Numbered from the stretch's first letter, positions 9,183-19,269 are shown. The stretch is 64,000 nucleotides of DNA from CAXBDP01 sp964598395 (GCA_964598395.1 CAZRBW010000007.1:20633-84632), one strand, 5' to 3'. Numbers and translations: made by a program. Notes: a model not told the origin generated them from the letters alone.

Positions 9183-10065
9183 AAGATTGAGTTTTTTGTT
9201 TTTTTAATCCGTGCAAGTTTTGACCAATGAATCCCTTCGGAAACTCTTCAACGCCAGGGAAGCCTAATTTAATATCTCGTCCATCAGAAGGAATATAAGC
9301 AGTACCAAATAAATAATCCCAAAGGCTCAGTGTGATTCCAAAATTTACTCCTGTTTGATGCTCTTTTGGCAAGTGATAAGCATGATGCCACATATGCATT
9401 TTAGGGTTATTAAAAATGTATTTCAATGGGCCTATATTAATCCAAAAATTGCTGTGATTCCAATGGCCAACGGCAAGTGTGAAAATATGAATAATAAAGA
9501 AATTTTCTAGGTTGACGCCAATTAAAGCAAGTGGGAGGTATTCTAGGGTGCGATAAACCACGTTTTCCATCCAATGGTAGCGCAAATGAGCAGCAAATCC
9601 CATTTCCTCTACAGAGTGATGCACCTTATGAAATTCCCATAGTCGAGGAGATTTGTGTAATAATCGATGCACCCACCAATGGATAAAATCTCTAGCCACA
9701 AAACCGATTAGCAAGATTGCCCAAACGGGAAGTTCCTGAATACTAATGGCCACCAAATTGGTAATACCAATACTTGCTAAACCATCTTTAAATAAATTGA
9801 CCACAACTTCCGATGCGGCGTTATAGATGATAAGCGAGAAAAGGAAGAAATTGAAGAACATGTAAAATACATCCAGCCAAAAGTCTTTTCTAAATTTAGG
9901 TTGGTTTTTTCTCCAAGGTTTAAGCCATTCCAGCAGTAGGAAAAACACTGAAATACCGATTAGCCAATAAAAATAGTTGTAGGGGCTAGGATTAGTGATT
10001 TCACTCCAAAAATAGTTGGCATATCCAATCCACGCATCTTTGAAAACATCTACGTATTTTAGCAT
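9169..10065 (-). CDS. Sterol desaturase / fatty acid hydroxylase family protein
   Basis: This integral membrane protein of 298 residues has several hydrophobic helices and the His clusters of the diiron hydroxylase superfamily: HWWVHRLLH, then HKVHH, and later HMWHHAYH. These ligate two irons used for O2-dependent C-H oxidation of lipids. Related bacterial proteins hydroxylate fatty acids, carotenoids or sphingolipid-like chains; the substrate here is unknown. It overlaps the following L,D-transpeptidase-like gene by 14 bp, which suggests joint expression. No exact TTTG-N19-TAnnTTTG promoter was found in the 103 bp between it and the divergent kinase gene. Confidence 0.88.
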   Translation of the reverse strand: MLKYVDVFKDAWIGYANYFWSEITNPSPYNYFYWLIGISVFFLLLEWLKPWRKNQPKFRKDFWLDVFYMFFNFFLFSLIIYNAASEVVVNLFKDGLASIGITNLVAISIQELPVWAILLIGFVARDFIHWWVHRLLHKSPRLWEFHKVHHSVEEMGFAAHLRYHWMENVVYRTLEYLPLALIGVNLENFFIIHIFTLAVGHWNHSNFWINIGPLKYIFNNPKMHMWHHAYHLPKEHQTGVNFGITLSLWDYLFGTAYIPSDGRDIKLGFPGVEEFPKGFIGQNLHGLKKQKTQSYDKI

Positions 10066-10168
10066 TTTCTGAGTTTTACCAAAGTGAAAAGGAATATTGA
10101 TTCAGTTTGGTTCATTGAAGAGGAGGAAATAACGCAAATGAGTAATTGATTGACTTAAATTTCGAGAA

Positions 10169-12955
10169 ATGTCAAAAGAGAAAATAAAAGAAGGTGATGG
10201 GATTTCATTATTGAAGCTTGGTAAAGTAGGAGAGGAGTTTTTAGGGAAGCTTCCGATGATCATTTATATCATCGACTTACGCACAAAGGAGAATACTTTC
10301 TCAAATAAGTATTTCTATAAATTGTTAGGCTACAAAAAGGAAGAGTTTTATAGTAAGCCCGTAGGGTACTTGATGAAACAAATTCATCCTGAGGATAGAC
10401 TAAGGGTATGGAAGCACTTCGAGCAATTTGAATTGAATGGTGTGGAATCGGTTACAGAAATTCAGTTTAGAATAAAGCAAAAGAGTGAGAAATATATTTG
10501 GCTACAAACTAAGGATTTGCCATATGAAACTGATGAAAATGGCCAAGTAATTAGTGTGATTGGTTTTGGACAAGATATAACCAAACTTAAAGAACAGGAA
10601 TTGGAGTTGAGGATTTCTCAATTATTAACTGACAAAACCATCAATAGTATAGATCAGGTAATATATGCGATGGATATGTCGGGCAAACTATCTTTAATTA
10701 GTAATAAGGCGATGAATGTATTCGGCGCAGCACCAGAGGGCTTGATTGGGGTAAGTGGTTGGTTGGAGGAATTTATCGTACAAAAGGATTTACCATTGAG
10801 AACGAAGGCTTTTTCTGAATTATCCGACGCTGGCAGCTTTGCAATAGAATATCAAATTAGGTCTAAAAATGGTGATATAAAGTGGATCCAAGAGACGGCA
10901 AGGTTATATCCAGAAGAAATGGATCTTAAGCAAAAGCAAATATTTGGCACTTTTGAAGACATTACATCCAGAAAGAGAGCGGAAGCACAATTACAAGAAA
11001 GCAGGCAAATATTTGAATTAGCGGCAAGGGCATCGAACGATGGCCTCTGGCAATGGGAGCCAAGTACTGGTAAATTTTATTACTCGGCGAGATGGAAAGA
11101 AATATTAGGATACGATGGAGATGAGCTTGCAGATGACCTCGCTACTTGGGAGAGTTTGATCCATCCTGATGAGTTGGATCAAGCCAGAAATGAGGCGCTT
11201 GCGGCATTAAAAGGGAGAGATGATAGATATGTTTCTTTCCAGAGAATGAGACATAAACAAGGCCATTGGGTCTATATTATTTCAAGGGGATTTCTTATTA
11301 GGAATGAAACAGGATGGGTAGAAAAATTGGTAGGTGCCATTACTGATATATCAGAAATCAAAAAATCTGAGGAGAAGATTCGGCTTTCGGAAGAGAAACT
11401 GAAAGATGCGCAGAAGCTAGCCAAGATAGGTTCATGGGAATTTGATTCGGCATCAGGAAAAATCGAGCTATCTGATTCATTTTTTGAGGTCTTTGGTATT
11501 ATGGATCAAAGTCTGAGACAGGAAATCATTGAAAATGATGAGAAGTTTTATGAGTTTGTTCATCCTGATGATCATGAAAAATTGAGATCAGTGCTTCTAA
11601 ACTTTGCAGATAATAAAAATGATTGGGAAACCGAGTATAGAGCAATTGTTGGCCACAGAATTATTTTTATTTCCTCCCGCGCACACTATGTGTTTGATTC
11701 TGATGGTAAATTGGAAAAAATACTTGGAACTATCCAAGACATCACAGAAAGAAAAATGAAAGAATTGGAATTGCTTTTTGCCAAAAAAGAAGCAGAAGAT
11801 GCCTCTTATGCAAAAACGCAGTTCTTAAATATAATGAGTCATGAAATACGTACGCCGCTTAATGCTGTAATTGGGATGTCATATGTATTACTTAAGGATA
11901 AGCCTAAGCCAGAGCAAATTGAGAATTTATCTATTTTACGTAAATCTGCAGAGCACCTTTTAGACTTAATAAATAATATACTGGATTTCAATAAAATTGA
12001 ATCTGGAAAAGTAAGATTCGAAGAAGAACCTATGAGATTGCCTGAATTTTTGTCTTCAATACGAAAAGGATGGCTAGCCTTTGCGCAGGAAAAGGACATC
12101 GAATTGTATTTAATTGCCGACGAAAAGTTACCACAATATGTACTTGGCGATGAAGGAAGATTAACTCAAATTCTCAATAACTTAATTAATAATGCCCTTA
12201 AATTTACTGAAAAAGGTGCTGTGACCATTCGGGTAGAGGTGCTAAATAATTTCAAGAAGAAAACATCTATCCGTTTCTCTATTGAAGATACTGGAATTGG
12301 CATCCCAAAAGCCAAGCAAAGTGAAATCTTTGAAATATTTTCTCAAGTATATTCTACCCATTCCAGACGATATGGTGGCAGTGGTTTAGGTTTAGCAATA
12401 TGTGCAAAGCTCTTAGAATTTCAAGGGAGTAAGGTAAATGTGGAAAGCGAAGAAGGCAAAGGTTCCAAGTTTTACTTTGACCTAACTTTCAATAAAGTGG
12501 CCGAATCTGATATACCTAATACACTTGCTGAGCCACAAACCGAAGGGTTTTTGGAAAGTCTTGCAGGGCTTAAAGTACTTGTGGTTGAGGATAATAAAAC
12601 AAACAGACAAGTAATCAAGCTATTTTTGGAAGGATGGGAAATCGAGTATGACATGGCTGAAAATGGGCTAGAAGGAGTGAAAAAAGTACAGGATTTTCGT
12701 CCAGACATCATTCTAATGGATATCCAAATGCCTATAATGGATGGCTATGAAGCTACAGAGAAAATTCGCCAATTGGAAGATCCCTTTTTTCACAACTTAC
12801 CTATAATTGCCCTTACAGCTTCTACAATGATGGATAGTCGTGATAGAATCATTAGCTCGGGTTTGGACGGTTACATCGAAAAACCATTTAACCCTGAGAA
12901 ACTTCACAAAATTTTGTCGAGTTATAAAAAGGGAAATGTGAATTCATTGAATTAA
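10169..12955 (+). CDS. Hybrid sensor histidine kinase with four PAS domains
   Basis: This 928-residue protein has no obvious membrane segment, so it is probably a cytosolic sensor. Four PAS/PAC units run from about residue 20 to 530, each ending in a D-I-T or D-I-S motif (GFGQDITKLK, GTFEDITSRK, GAITDISEIK, GTIQDITERK). HisKA follows with phospho-acceptor H558 in MSHEIRTPLNAVIG. HATPase_c has the N box LNNLINNALKFTE, DTGIGIP and GGSGLGLAI. The C-terminal receiver has VVEDNKTN and phospho-acceptor D851 in ILMDIQMPIMDG. There is no Hpt domain, so a separate phosphotransferase would be needed to complete a relay; the receiver-Hpt gene at 368-1105 is a candidate by inference only. The signal is unknown. 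Confidence 0.93.
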   Translation: MSKEKIKEGDGISLLKLGKVGEEFLGKLPMIIYIIDLRTKENTFSNKYFYKLLGYKKEEFYSKPVGYLMKQIHPEDRLRVWKHFEQFELNGVESVTEIQFRIKQKSEKYIWLQTKDLPYETDENGQVISVIGFGQDITKLKEQELELRISQLLTDKTINSIDQVIYAMDMSGKLSLISNKAMNVFGAAPEGLIGVSGWLEEFIVQKDLPLRTKAFSELSDAGSFAIEYQIRSKNGDIKWIQETARLYPEEMDLKQKQIFGTFEDITSRKRAEAQLQESRQIFELAARASNDGLWQWEPSTGKFYYSARWKEILGYDGDELADDLATWESLIHPDELDQARNEALAALKGRDDRYVSFQRMRHKQGHWVYIISRGFLIRNETGWVEKLVGAITDISEIKKSEEKIRLSEEKLKDAQKLAKIGSWEFDSASGKIELSDSFFEVFGIMDQSLRQEIIENDEKFYEFVHPDDHEKLRSVLLNFADNKNDWETEYRAIVGHRIIFISSRAHYVFDSDGKLEKILGTIQDITERKMKELELLFAKKEAEDASYAKTQFLNIMSHEIRTPLNAVIGMSYVLLKDKPKPEQIENLSILRKSAEHLLDLINNILDFNKIESGKVRFEEEPMRLPEFLSSIRKGWLAFAQEKDIELYLIADEKLPQYVLGDEGRLTQILNNLINNALKFTEKGAVTIRVEVLNNFKKKTSIRFSIEDTGIGIPKAKQSEIFEIFSQVYSTHSRRYGGSGLGLAICAKLLEFQGSKVNVESEEGKGSKFYFDLTFNKVAESDIPNTLAEPQTEGFLESLAGLKVLVVEDNKTNRQVIKLFLEGWEIEYDMAENGLEGVKKVQDFRPDIILMDIQMPIMDGYEATEKIRQLEDPFFHNLPIIALTASTMMDSRDRIISSGLDGYIEKPFNPEKLHKILSSYKKGNVNSLN

Positions 12956-13011
12956 ACCTCCCGCTTATTCAGTCATTTTAGTTAATTTTGCACAAATTTT
13001 AAGGAAGCTCT

Positions 13012-14346
13012 ATGTTTGACAGTCTCAGTTCCAAATTAGATAAAGCGTTTAAGACCCTCAAAGGTCAAAATAAGATAACCGAAATCAACATCGCTACCAC
13101 TGTGAAGGATATTCGCAGAGCCTTGGTCGATGCCGATGTTAACTATAAGGTTGCAAAGGACATTACTGATAAAATTAAGGACGAAGCTCTTGGCAGAGAT
13201 GTCTTGATTTCTGTTTCGCCAGGTCAGTTGATGACCAAAATTGTACAGGAAGAGCTTACCCAGCTAATGGGTGGTACCAAGACTGACATCAACATAAAAG
13301 GCGATCCAGCAATTATCCTTATCGCTGGTTTGCAAGGTTCTGGTAAGACTACTTTCACAGGCAAATTAGCTTCCTATCTCAAGAAAAATGGTCGTCAAGT
13401 GCTATTGGCGGCTTGTGATATTTATCGTCCTGCTGCTATCAATCAGCTACAAGTTTTAGGTGAGCAAATTGGTGTAGAAGTATATGCCGAGCCTGATGTT
13501 AAGGACGCTGTTGCAATTGCAAAACGTGCGGTTGAGCATGCGAAGAAAACGGGTAAGAAAATCGTAATCGTCGATACGGCTGGTCGTCTTGCTGTAGATG
13601 AGCAGATGATGAATGAGATTGCCGCTTTGAAGGATTTCCTCAAGCCATCTGAAACCCTTTTTGTGGTGGATGCTATGACTGGTCAGGATGCTGTAAATAC
13701 GGCAAAGGTTTTTAATGATCGTTTAAATTTCGATGGAGTTGTCCTTACCAAATTAGATGGTGATTCCCGTGGTGGTGCGGCCATTTCTATTAAATCTGTT
13801 GTAAATAAACCAATTAAGTTTATTTCGACTGGGGAGAAAATGGAAGCCTTGGATATCTTCCACCCAGACAGGATGGCAAGCAGAATCCTCGGCATGGGTG
13901 ATGTGATTTCCCTTGTGGAACGTGCTCAACAGGCTTTCGATGAGGATGAAGCGCGCAAGTTGAATCAAAAAATGCGTCAGAATCAATTTGATTTTGATGA
14001 CTTCCTCAATCAACTGCGCCAGATCAAAAAGATGGGTAATGTGAAAGATTTGATGGGAATGATTCCAGGTATGGGCAAAGCTTTGAAAGGTGTAGATATT
14101 GATGATGATTCTTTCAAACCAGTTGAATCAATGATTTTGTCTATGACGCCATACGAAAGACAAAATCCTGATGTGATAAATGGAAGCAGAAGGAAGCGGA
14201 TTGCAGATGGAGCAGGAAGGAATATCACAGAAGTGAATAACCTGTTGAAGCAGTTTCAAGATATGCGTAAAATGATGAAAACGTTTAACAAAATGGGCGG
14301 CGGGAAAAGAGCATTATCTGCAATGAACCCTTTTGGTAAGAAGTAA
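13012..14346 (+). CDS. ffh: Signal recognition particle protein Ffh
   Basis: Ffh binds 4.5S RNA and signal sequences of nascent membrane proteins and docks to FtsY. The 444-residue product has the N domain, then the G domain with GLQGSGKTTFTGKLA (P-loop), DTAGRL and TKLDGDSRGGAA, and the Met-rich M domain in the last 130 residues (MGNVKDLMGMIPGMG, MRKMMKTFNKMGGG). Length is normal. A TAATTTTG -7-like element lies at 12983-12990, 21 bp before the start, but the -33 element is not obvious. The gene contains no CGGGAGG copy, though one sits in its terminator. Confidence 0.98.
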   Translation: MFDSLSSKLDKAFKTLKGQNKITEINIATTVKDIRRALVDADVNYKVAKDITDKIKDEALGRDVLISVSPGQLMTKIVQEELTQLMGGTKTDINIKGDPAIILIAGLQGSGKTTFTGKLASYLKKNGRQVLLAACDIYRPAAINQLQVLGEQIGVEVYAEPDVKDAVAIAKRAVEHAKKTGKKIVIVDTAGRLAVDEQMMNEIAALKDFLKPSETLFVVDAMTGQDAVNTAKVFNDRLNFDGVVLTKLDGDSRGGAAISIKSVVNKPIKFISTGEKMEALDIFHPDRMASRILGMGDVISLVERAQQAFDEDEARKLNQKMRQNQFDFDDFLNQLRQIKKMGNVKDLMGMIPGMGKALKGVDIDDDSFKPVESMILSMTPYERQNPDVINGSRRKRIADGAGRNITEVNNLLKQFQDMRKMMKTFNKMGGGKRALSAMNPFGKK

Positions 14347-14377
14347 TTCTATAGAAATAGAATTTGGAATAGAGCGG

Positions 14378-14405
14378 GAGGTTGTCAGGTTTGACAGCCT
14401 CTTTG
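14378..14405 (+). terminator. Terminator hairpin after ffh, built partly from the CGGGAGG motif
   Basis: The arms are 14378-14387 (GAGGTTGTCA) and 14392-14401 (TGACAGCCTC), ten pairs with one G-T wobble around the loop GGTT, followed by TTTGTATTAT. It lies between convergent ffh and the helicase gene and could serve both. The left arm starts inside the AGCGGGAGG copy at 14373-14381, so a copy of the iterated word is part of the stem. Confidence 0.65.
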
Positions 14406-14440
14406 TATTATAAGGTGCTAAGAATGAATCATTACTTAAC

Positions 14441-16654
14441 TTAAAGCTTTTCTAATTCGGCCTGTAGTTTCGCCACGCGTTCTTCTATACTCTCCGAACT
14501 CAATCTATCTCTCAATCTATCTACCATTATTGGGAAAGCAAATGGTCCAGGTTGTAAGGTGTTTTTAATTACAATTTGCTGTCGATTTATTCTTCTTACC
14601 GCCTCAAATAGACGGCATTTATCAATTTGAAGATTTACTACTTCCTCCCGTGCCTGCTTCAAAAGCAAGTTTTCGGGATCATACTCTTCAAATACGTCGA
14701 ATAGTAATCCGCTAGTTGCGTGTAGGTGTTTGAAAGAAATATTTTTACCTGGGAAGCCTTGAAAGATCAACCCTGCAATGGTCGCAATATCTCTGAATCT
14801 ACGCTTTGCGAGATCAGTGTTATTGATGGTGTGTATTAAGTCATCATCCAGATTTTCCTCACTAAAAAGATCCATCTCTAATGCATCTTCAATAGGTATT
14901 GGAACATCCGATAGTAGCTCAAAGCCATAATCGTTCATAGCGATAGAAAAGCTAATTGGCTGACTTTGTGAAATCCTATAAGCGATAATTGAAGCCAGTA
15001 TTTCGTGAACAAACCTGCCTTCGAAGGGAAAAATAAAAACATGATACCCTTCTTTGGTTTTCAATTTTTCAATAAGCAATACACTTTGGTCAGGGATAAT
15101 AGATTGAGTTTGCTGCCGAAGGAGTAGCGGAGCTATAGTTTTCAATTCTATATCTTCTGCCTTGCCATTATAAGCTTCTTGCAGCTTATTTCTGATCAGG
15201 TTGGAAAGTAGCGAAGACAATTGCATCCTTCCGCCCATCCACCGTGGCACTGTGTTAGTCTTTCGTTTTGATCTTTTTACTAATACCGTTAGGTCCTTTA
15301 CTTGTAGGAATTCCAAGCTTCTGCCAGCAAACCAAAACACATCACCTTTTTTGATCAGTGAAATAAAACTTTCTTCAATTGTACCTAAAAAACCACCTGT
15401 CATGTACTTCACTTTCAGAATAGGATCGCCGACTATTGTGCCCATCGAAAGTCTGTGGCGCATGGCAGTTTTTCTGTTTTCCACTCTGAAAATCCCATCT
15501 TCGCCAGGCTCTATTTTGCTAAACTCCTCGTAGCTGCTCAAACTTTCTCCGCCACTAATAAGAAACTGTAAAATCCAGCTCCATTCTTCGTTTTTTAAGT
15601 TTTGATAGCAATACGTGCTTTTCACCTCTTTGAAGGTATCATTTGGCTCAAACCCGTCGCCAATGGCCAATGTCACCAGATATTGAATCAGTACATCGAA
15701 GCAATTGGTCAATGGTTTTCGTCCTTCCATCAAACCTTCCTCTATGGCATTACGAAGAGCTGCGGCCTCGATTAATTCCAGCGAATGTGTGGGCAGAAAG
15801 TAGATTTTGCTCGGCACACCGGGTCTGTGGCCTGCTCTACCTGCTCGCTGAACAAATCGAGCAATTCCCTTTGGCCCACCTACTTGGATCACCGTTTCTA
15901 CAGGTCGGAAATCCACACCCAAATCGAGACTNNNNNNNNNNNNNNNNNNNNNNNNNNNNNNNNNNNNNNNNNNNNNNNNNNNNNNNNNNNNNNNNNNNNN
16001 NNNNNNNNNNNNNNNNNNNNNNNNNNNNNNNTCCATTGCCTCATCCATATTGCCAATGGTTGCAGAGATGCCCCAGATTTGGAGAGTTCTTGCCGCTTGG
16101 TTGGAATCGGCGGGAGGTTTGGCGTATTTTCTTAAGCGCGAGAGAGCTAGCTCCAACTGAACGCCTCTTTTGGTGCCCAGTAATTCATGCCATTCGTCCG
16201 CAACAATACATTCCAAATTCTCGAACCACTTGGAAGCTCCTTTTTGGCTGAGTAGCAAGTGTAGACTTTCAGGCGTGGTAATCATCGCGTCAGGTGGAGT
16301 TCGCTTCTGTCTTTGGCGCTCCTTAGTGTCGGTATCGCCAGTGCGCATAGCTATTTCCCATGGAAGCCCAAGCTCATGCACAGCAGATTGCATAGCAGCA
16401 TGAATATCCGCAGATAAGGCTCTCAGAGGCGTTACCCAAATTACTTTAAGTCCTTTTCGATAATTTCGAGTAGTATTGAGATAGGGAAGAAGGCAACCCA
16501 ACCATATGGCATAGGTTTTTCCACTGCCCGTCGGTGCATTTAATACGCCACTTTTCCCATTGCTTATAGCTTCCCAACAGGCTTCTTGAAATGCTTGACT
16601 TTTCCAGTTTTTTGTTGAAAACCAATCACGTAATTTGCCAAAGGAGTCGCTCAT
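14441..16654 (-). CDS. Ligase-associated DEXH-box DNA helicase (Lhr-like), interrupted by assembly gap
   Basis: The predicted product is a superfamily 2 helicase of the Lhr type that accompanies bacterial ATP-dependent DNA ligases in DNA repair. The N-terminal part has LNAPTGSGKTYAIW (Walker A), VADEWHELLG (DEXH form) and ISATIGNMDEA (motif III). After the gap come SLDLGVDFRPVETVIQ and VQRAGRAGHRPG (motifs V and VI), then the winged-helix and C-terminal domains. The 100 N at 15932-16031 remove the stretch between motifs III and V. About 703 residues are real; relatives I recall run near 800, so the true gap is probably longer than 100 bp. Both sides are in the same frame. The ligase lies at 19347, separated by an M1 peptidase gene. 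Confidence 0.88.
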   Translation of the reverse strand: MSDSFGKLRDWFSTKNWKSQAFQEACWEAISNGKSGVLNAPTGSGKTYAIWLGCLLPYLNTTRNYRKGLKVIWVTPLRALSADIHAAMQSAVHELGLPWEIAMRTGDTDTKERQRQKRTPPDAMITTPESLHLLLSQKGASKWFENLECIVADEWHELLGTKRGVQLELALSRLRKYAKPPADSNQAARTLQIWGISATIGNMDEAMXXXXXXXXXXXXXXXXXXXXXXXXXXXXXXXXXXSLDLGVDFRPVETVIQVGGPKGIARFVQRAGRAGHRPGVPSKIYFLPTHSLELIEAAALRNAIEEGLMEGRKPLTNCFDVLIQYLVTLAIGDGFEPNDTFKEVKSTYCYQNLKNEEWSWILQFLISGGESLSSYEEFSKIEPGEDGIFRVENRKTAMRHRLSMGTIVGDPILKVKYMTGGFLGTIEESFISLIKKGDVFWFAGRSLEFLQVKDLTVLVKRSKRKTNTVPRWMGGRMQLSSLLSNLIRNKLQEAYNGKAEDIELKTIAPLLLRQQTQSIIPDQSVLLIEKLKTKEGYHVFIFPFEGRFVHEILASIIAYRISQSQPISFSIAMNDYGFELLSDVPIPIEDALEMDLFSEENLDDDLIHTINNTDLAKRRFRDIATIAGLIFQGFPGKNISFKHLHATSGLLFDVFEEYDPENLLLKQAREEVVNLQIDKCRLFEAVRRINRQQIVIKNTLQPGPFAFPIMVDRLRDRLSSESIEERVAKLQAELEKL
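15932..16031. other. Assembly gap of exactly 100 N
   Basis: The run of N is exactly 100 long, the usual placeholder for a scaffold join of unknown size. It falls in the middle of the helicase gene, between motif III and motif V. The coordinates of everything beyond it may shift once it is closed. Confidence 0.99.
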
Positions 16655-16731
16655 TGATTAGGTAAAAAAGCAGATGATTAAGTTCTGGTTTCATAAACGA
16701 ACATTGTTCTTGCTGCAATGTTCGTTCTCAT

Positions 16732-19269
16732 CTAGTATTTCTCAATTTCCTTTTTCCATAAAATTGCGTCAGCTCTAAACACAGGGTCAGCTGCTTGTAA
16801 TAGCTTTTGTTTCAAACGAGGATTGAAATCGGGATTATCTGTCAAAAACTGACGAATAATGTCAGCAGCTTCCTGGCTACTATGGCCACTAAAAGAAGCA
16901 TCGAGCCATGCCTTTGGGAAGAAAATATCGCCTGTGATTTGAATTTCTTCTAATAAAGACAAAGCTTCAGGAAGATATTCTAATGCTTGAGTTTGTCTGC
17001 TTGGATGATTCAAATAGCCCAATGCTTGGGTTACCCAAGGTTCATATTGACGATTTTCTGCATTTTTTAGTGATTCGAAGAATGCATTTCTGACTTCAAG
17101 CTTTGGACTAAGTGCTTGGCTCACAAATTCGAAACGTTTGCGATTGTCTGGGTTTTTGATTCTGAAAGGTTGCTTTGCGAGTATTTCTTCAGTTGCTTCC
17201 ACTTGGCGCAACGCGATAGCAGTTGCAAGTGAAGTCACATCACTTTCGCTAAGACTAAGCCCTAAAACAGGTTTTTCCTCCCGCCACCATTTCTCCATGT
17301 TTTTGGCAGCTGCGTCACTAATAGCCATGCCTATATAGCTTGAATACCAAGTGCTTTTTTCACCTTGTGCTTCTGTTAATTTCCATTTATCTAAAATGAA
17401 ACTTTCCCATTTGACAGCGATTTCTTCTCGTTCATTTTCACTCAAATACCTCCAGTAAATAGATGATACCATTCCCAATAACCTACTCGTTATTTGTTGC
17501 TCAGTTTCTACGGTAAGTCCTTCCTTAAAAATCGAAATTGCGTCTAACGGCGCATACTCATTGTTCAATACGCTTTCATACAAATTGAGATATGCCGAAG
17601 CTCTTAAAATAGGGTCTTCGAGTGCTGGGATTAGGGTAATAGATTCGTCGGATAATGGAAAATATCCATATCCCATACCATCAGCATTTGGGATGATGTA
17701 AGAATATTCTTGGCTGAGTGGGATTGAGAAACTAGCTTCTTGAATATCAACAGTTATATCCTCCCGCTTTCCTGGGTTAATGAGCGAAACAGTAAAAATC
17801 TGCGGGAGGAATTTTCCATCTTGATGATTTACAGTTAATTGACTATTTTCTTGGATTATTTCGATCTTTGGAAAAATCGCCTCTTTCACCCACAATTCAC
17901 TCCAAAGCATTATGTCTTCATCGCTTTGCTCATCGAGTATTTTCACCAAGTCGTCCCATGTTGCATTACCATGCGCAAAGGTCGATAGATATTTCTGTAA
18001 GGCTGTTTGAAATTTATCTTCACCAAGTTTAGCCTCCAATTGCCTCATCATAATGGGCGCTTTTTGATAAATAATTGGCCCGTATAGATTGCCCGCTTGC
18101 TTGAGGTTTTCAAGTTCCTGCTGGATCGGGTGCCTGCCTTCCGTGCGATCTACACTCATGGCTGCTGGGTGATGGGAGAGCAAAAACCTAAGGTTATGAT
18201 TGAGGTCTGGAAATGCCGGATTCACAATTTTGGCAGCCATAAAATTTGCAAAAACTTCCTTCATCCACACATCGTCAAACCAGTTCATCGTTACCAAATC
18301 GCCAAACCACATGTGGGCAGTTTCATGAGCAATAAGGCTTGCTCGACCAAGCAGTTGCTGTTGGCTAGCATTTTCATCTTGCATGAGGCTTGATGCACGA
18401 TATTGGATGGCTCCAACATGCTCCATGCCCCCATACTGGAATGGTGGAATTAGCGCAAAATCAAATTTCTGATATGGATAAACGATGCCTGTGTAGTCTT
18501 CGAGCCAAGCCAGAGATTGCCTATGTAATTTGAATATTTCAGGGATATTCCTAGCGGCTTTGGCACTATCACTTTCGCGATGCAGCATGGTCATTGCTCG
18601 GCCACCGTCGGCATTGGTCACAGATTGGAAATTACCTGCAACGAAAGAAAATAAGTAAGTTGGAATTTTTTCAGTTTCTTTATATTGAAGTGTTTTTCGG
18701 CCATTCTCTATCGTTTTACTCTGCAAAGGCCCATTTCCCATTGCCTCCCAAGATTCTGGAATAGTCAATGAAAGGGTGTATTTGGCTTTCATATTTGGCT
18801 GGTCGAAACTTGGAAATAAGGTAGATGCACGATCTGGAACGAGCAAAGTATATAGAAAATCTTCACTACGATTGAGTGATCTTTCACCGGCTTCAAATTC
18901 TATTTTAATAGCATTTTCTCCAAGCTGCAAAAATTTACCATCTATGATAATATGCTCCTTTTCGTGGACTACCTCAATGATTTGGCCGTTGGCGGTTATA
19001 GTTTTTACTTTTTCAGCAGCTTCATTAAAATCAATTGGCAATTGGTCAATTTCATTTAAAAGGTCGAAAGAAATATTGACGCTGGCGGGTATTGAATTTT
19101 CTCTAGTTTTAGGAATATCGAAATGGAGCTGATAGGCAACATTGTCCAAATTAGCTTTTCTGAATTCGGCAAGCTCCCACGATATACCAGGCTCAAGTGG
19201 AGGGCTTTTAACTGGGCTGGAGCAAGCAAAAATGGTAATAGAAATAAGGAGGTAAAACAGGTTTCTCAT
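16732..19269 (-). CDS. M1 family zinc aminopeptidase, lipoprotein
   Basis: This 845-residue protein starts with a lipoprotein signal (LLISITIFACSSP, Cys near residue 16). The M1 catalytic core has GGMEHVGA (the GxMEN-type exopeptidase motif), the zinc motif HETAH and the third zinc ligand Glu in WMKEVFANF 18 residues further on. A long C-terminal helical repeat region follows, as in full-length M1 enzymes. It probably trims peptides in the periplasm or at the outer membrane. It lies between the helicase and ligase genes on the same strand, but its function does not connect obviously with theirs. Three CGGGAGG copies lie inside (17277, 17760, 17803), the densest set in one gene. Confidence 0.93.
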   Translation of the reverse strand: MRNLFYLLISITIFACSSPVKSPPLEPGISWELAEFRKANLDNVAYQLHFDIPKTRENSIPASVNISFDLLNEIDQLPIDFNEAAEKVKTITANGQIIEVVHEKEHIIIDGKFLQLGENAIKIEFEAGERSLNRSEDFLYTLLVPDRASTLFPSFDQPNMKAKYTLSLTIPESWEAMGNGPLQSKTIENGRKTLQYKETEKIPTYLFSFVAGNFQSVTNADGGRAMTMLHRESDSAKAARNIPEIFKLHRQSLAWLEDYTGIVYPYQKFDFALIPPFQYGGMEHVGAIQYRASSLMQDENASQQQLLGRASLIAHETAHMWFGDLVTMNWFDDVWMKEVFANFMAAKIVNPAFPDLNHNLRFLLSHHPAAMSVDRTEGRHPIQQELENLKQAGNLYGPIIYQKAPIMMRQLEAKLGEDKFQTALQKYLSTFAHGNATWDDLVKILDEQSDEDIMLWSELWVKEAIFPKIEIIQENSQLTVNHQDGKFLPQIFTVSLINPGKREDITVDIQEASFSIPLSQEYSYIIPNADGMGYGYFPLSDESITLIPALEDPILRASAYLNLYESVLNNEYAPLDAISIFKEGLTVETEQQITSRLLGMVSSIYWRYLSENEREEIAVKWESFILDKWKLTEAQGEKSTWYSSYIGMAISDAAAKNMEKWWREEKPVLGLSLSESDVTSLATAIALRQVEATEEILAKQPFRIKNPDNRKRFEFVSQALSPKLEVRNAFFESLKNAENRQYEPWVTQALGYLNHPSRQTQALEYLPEALSLLEEIQITGDIFFPKAWLDASFSGHSSQEAADIIRQFLTDNPDFNPRLKQKLLQAADPVFRADAILWKKEIEKY

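Noticed and set aside
15643..16251. Long plus-strand frames across the N run
   Set aside because: They are shadows of the helicase gene, contain 34 unknown residues and have no family motif.
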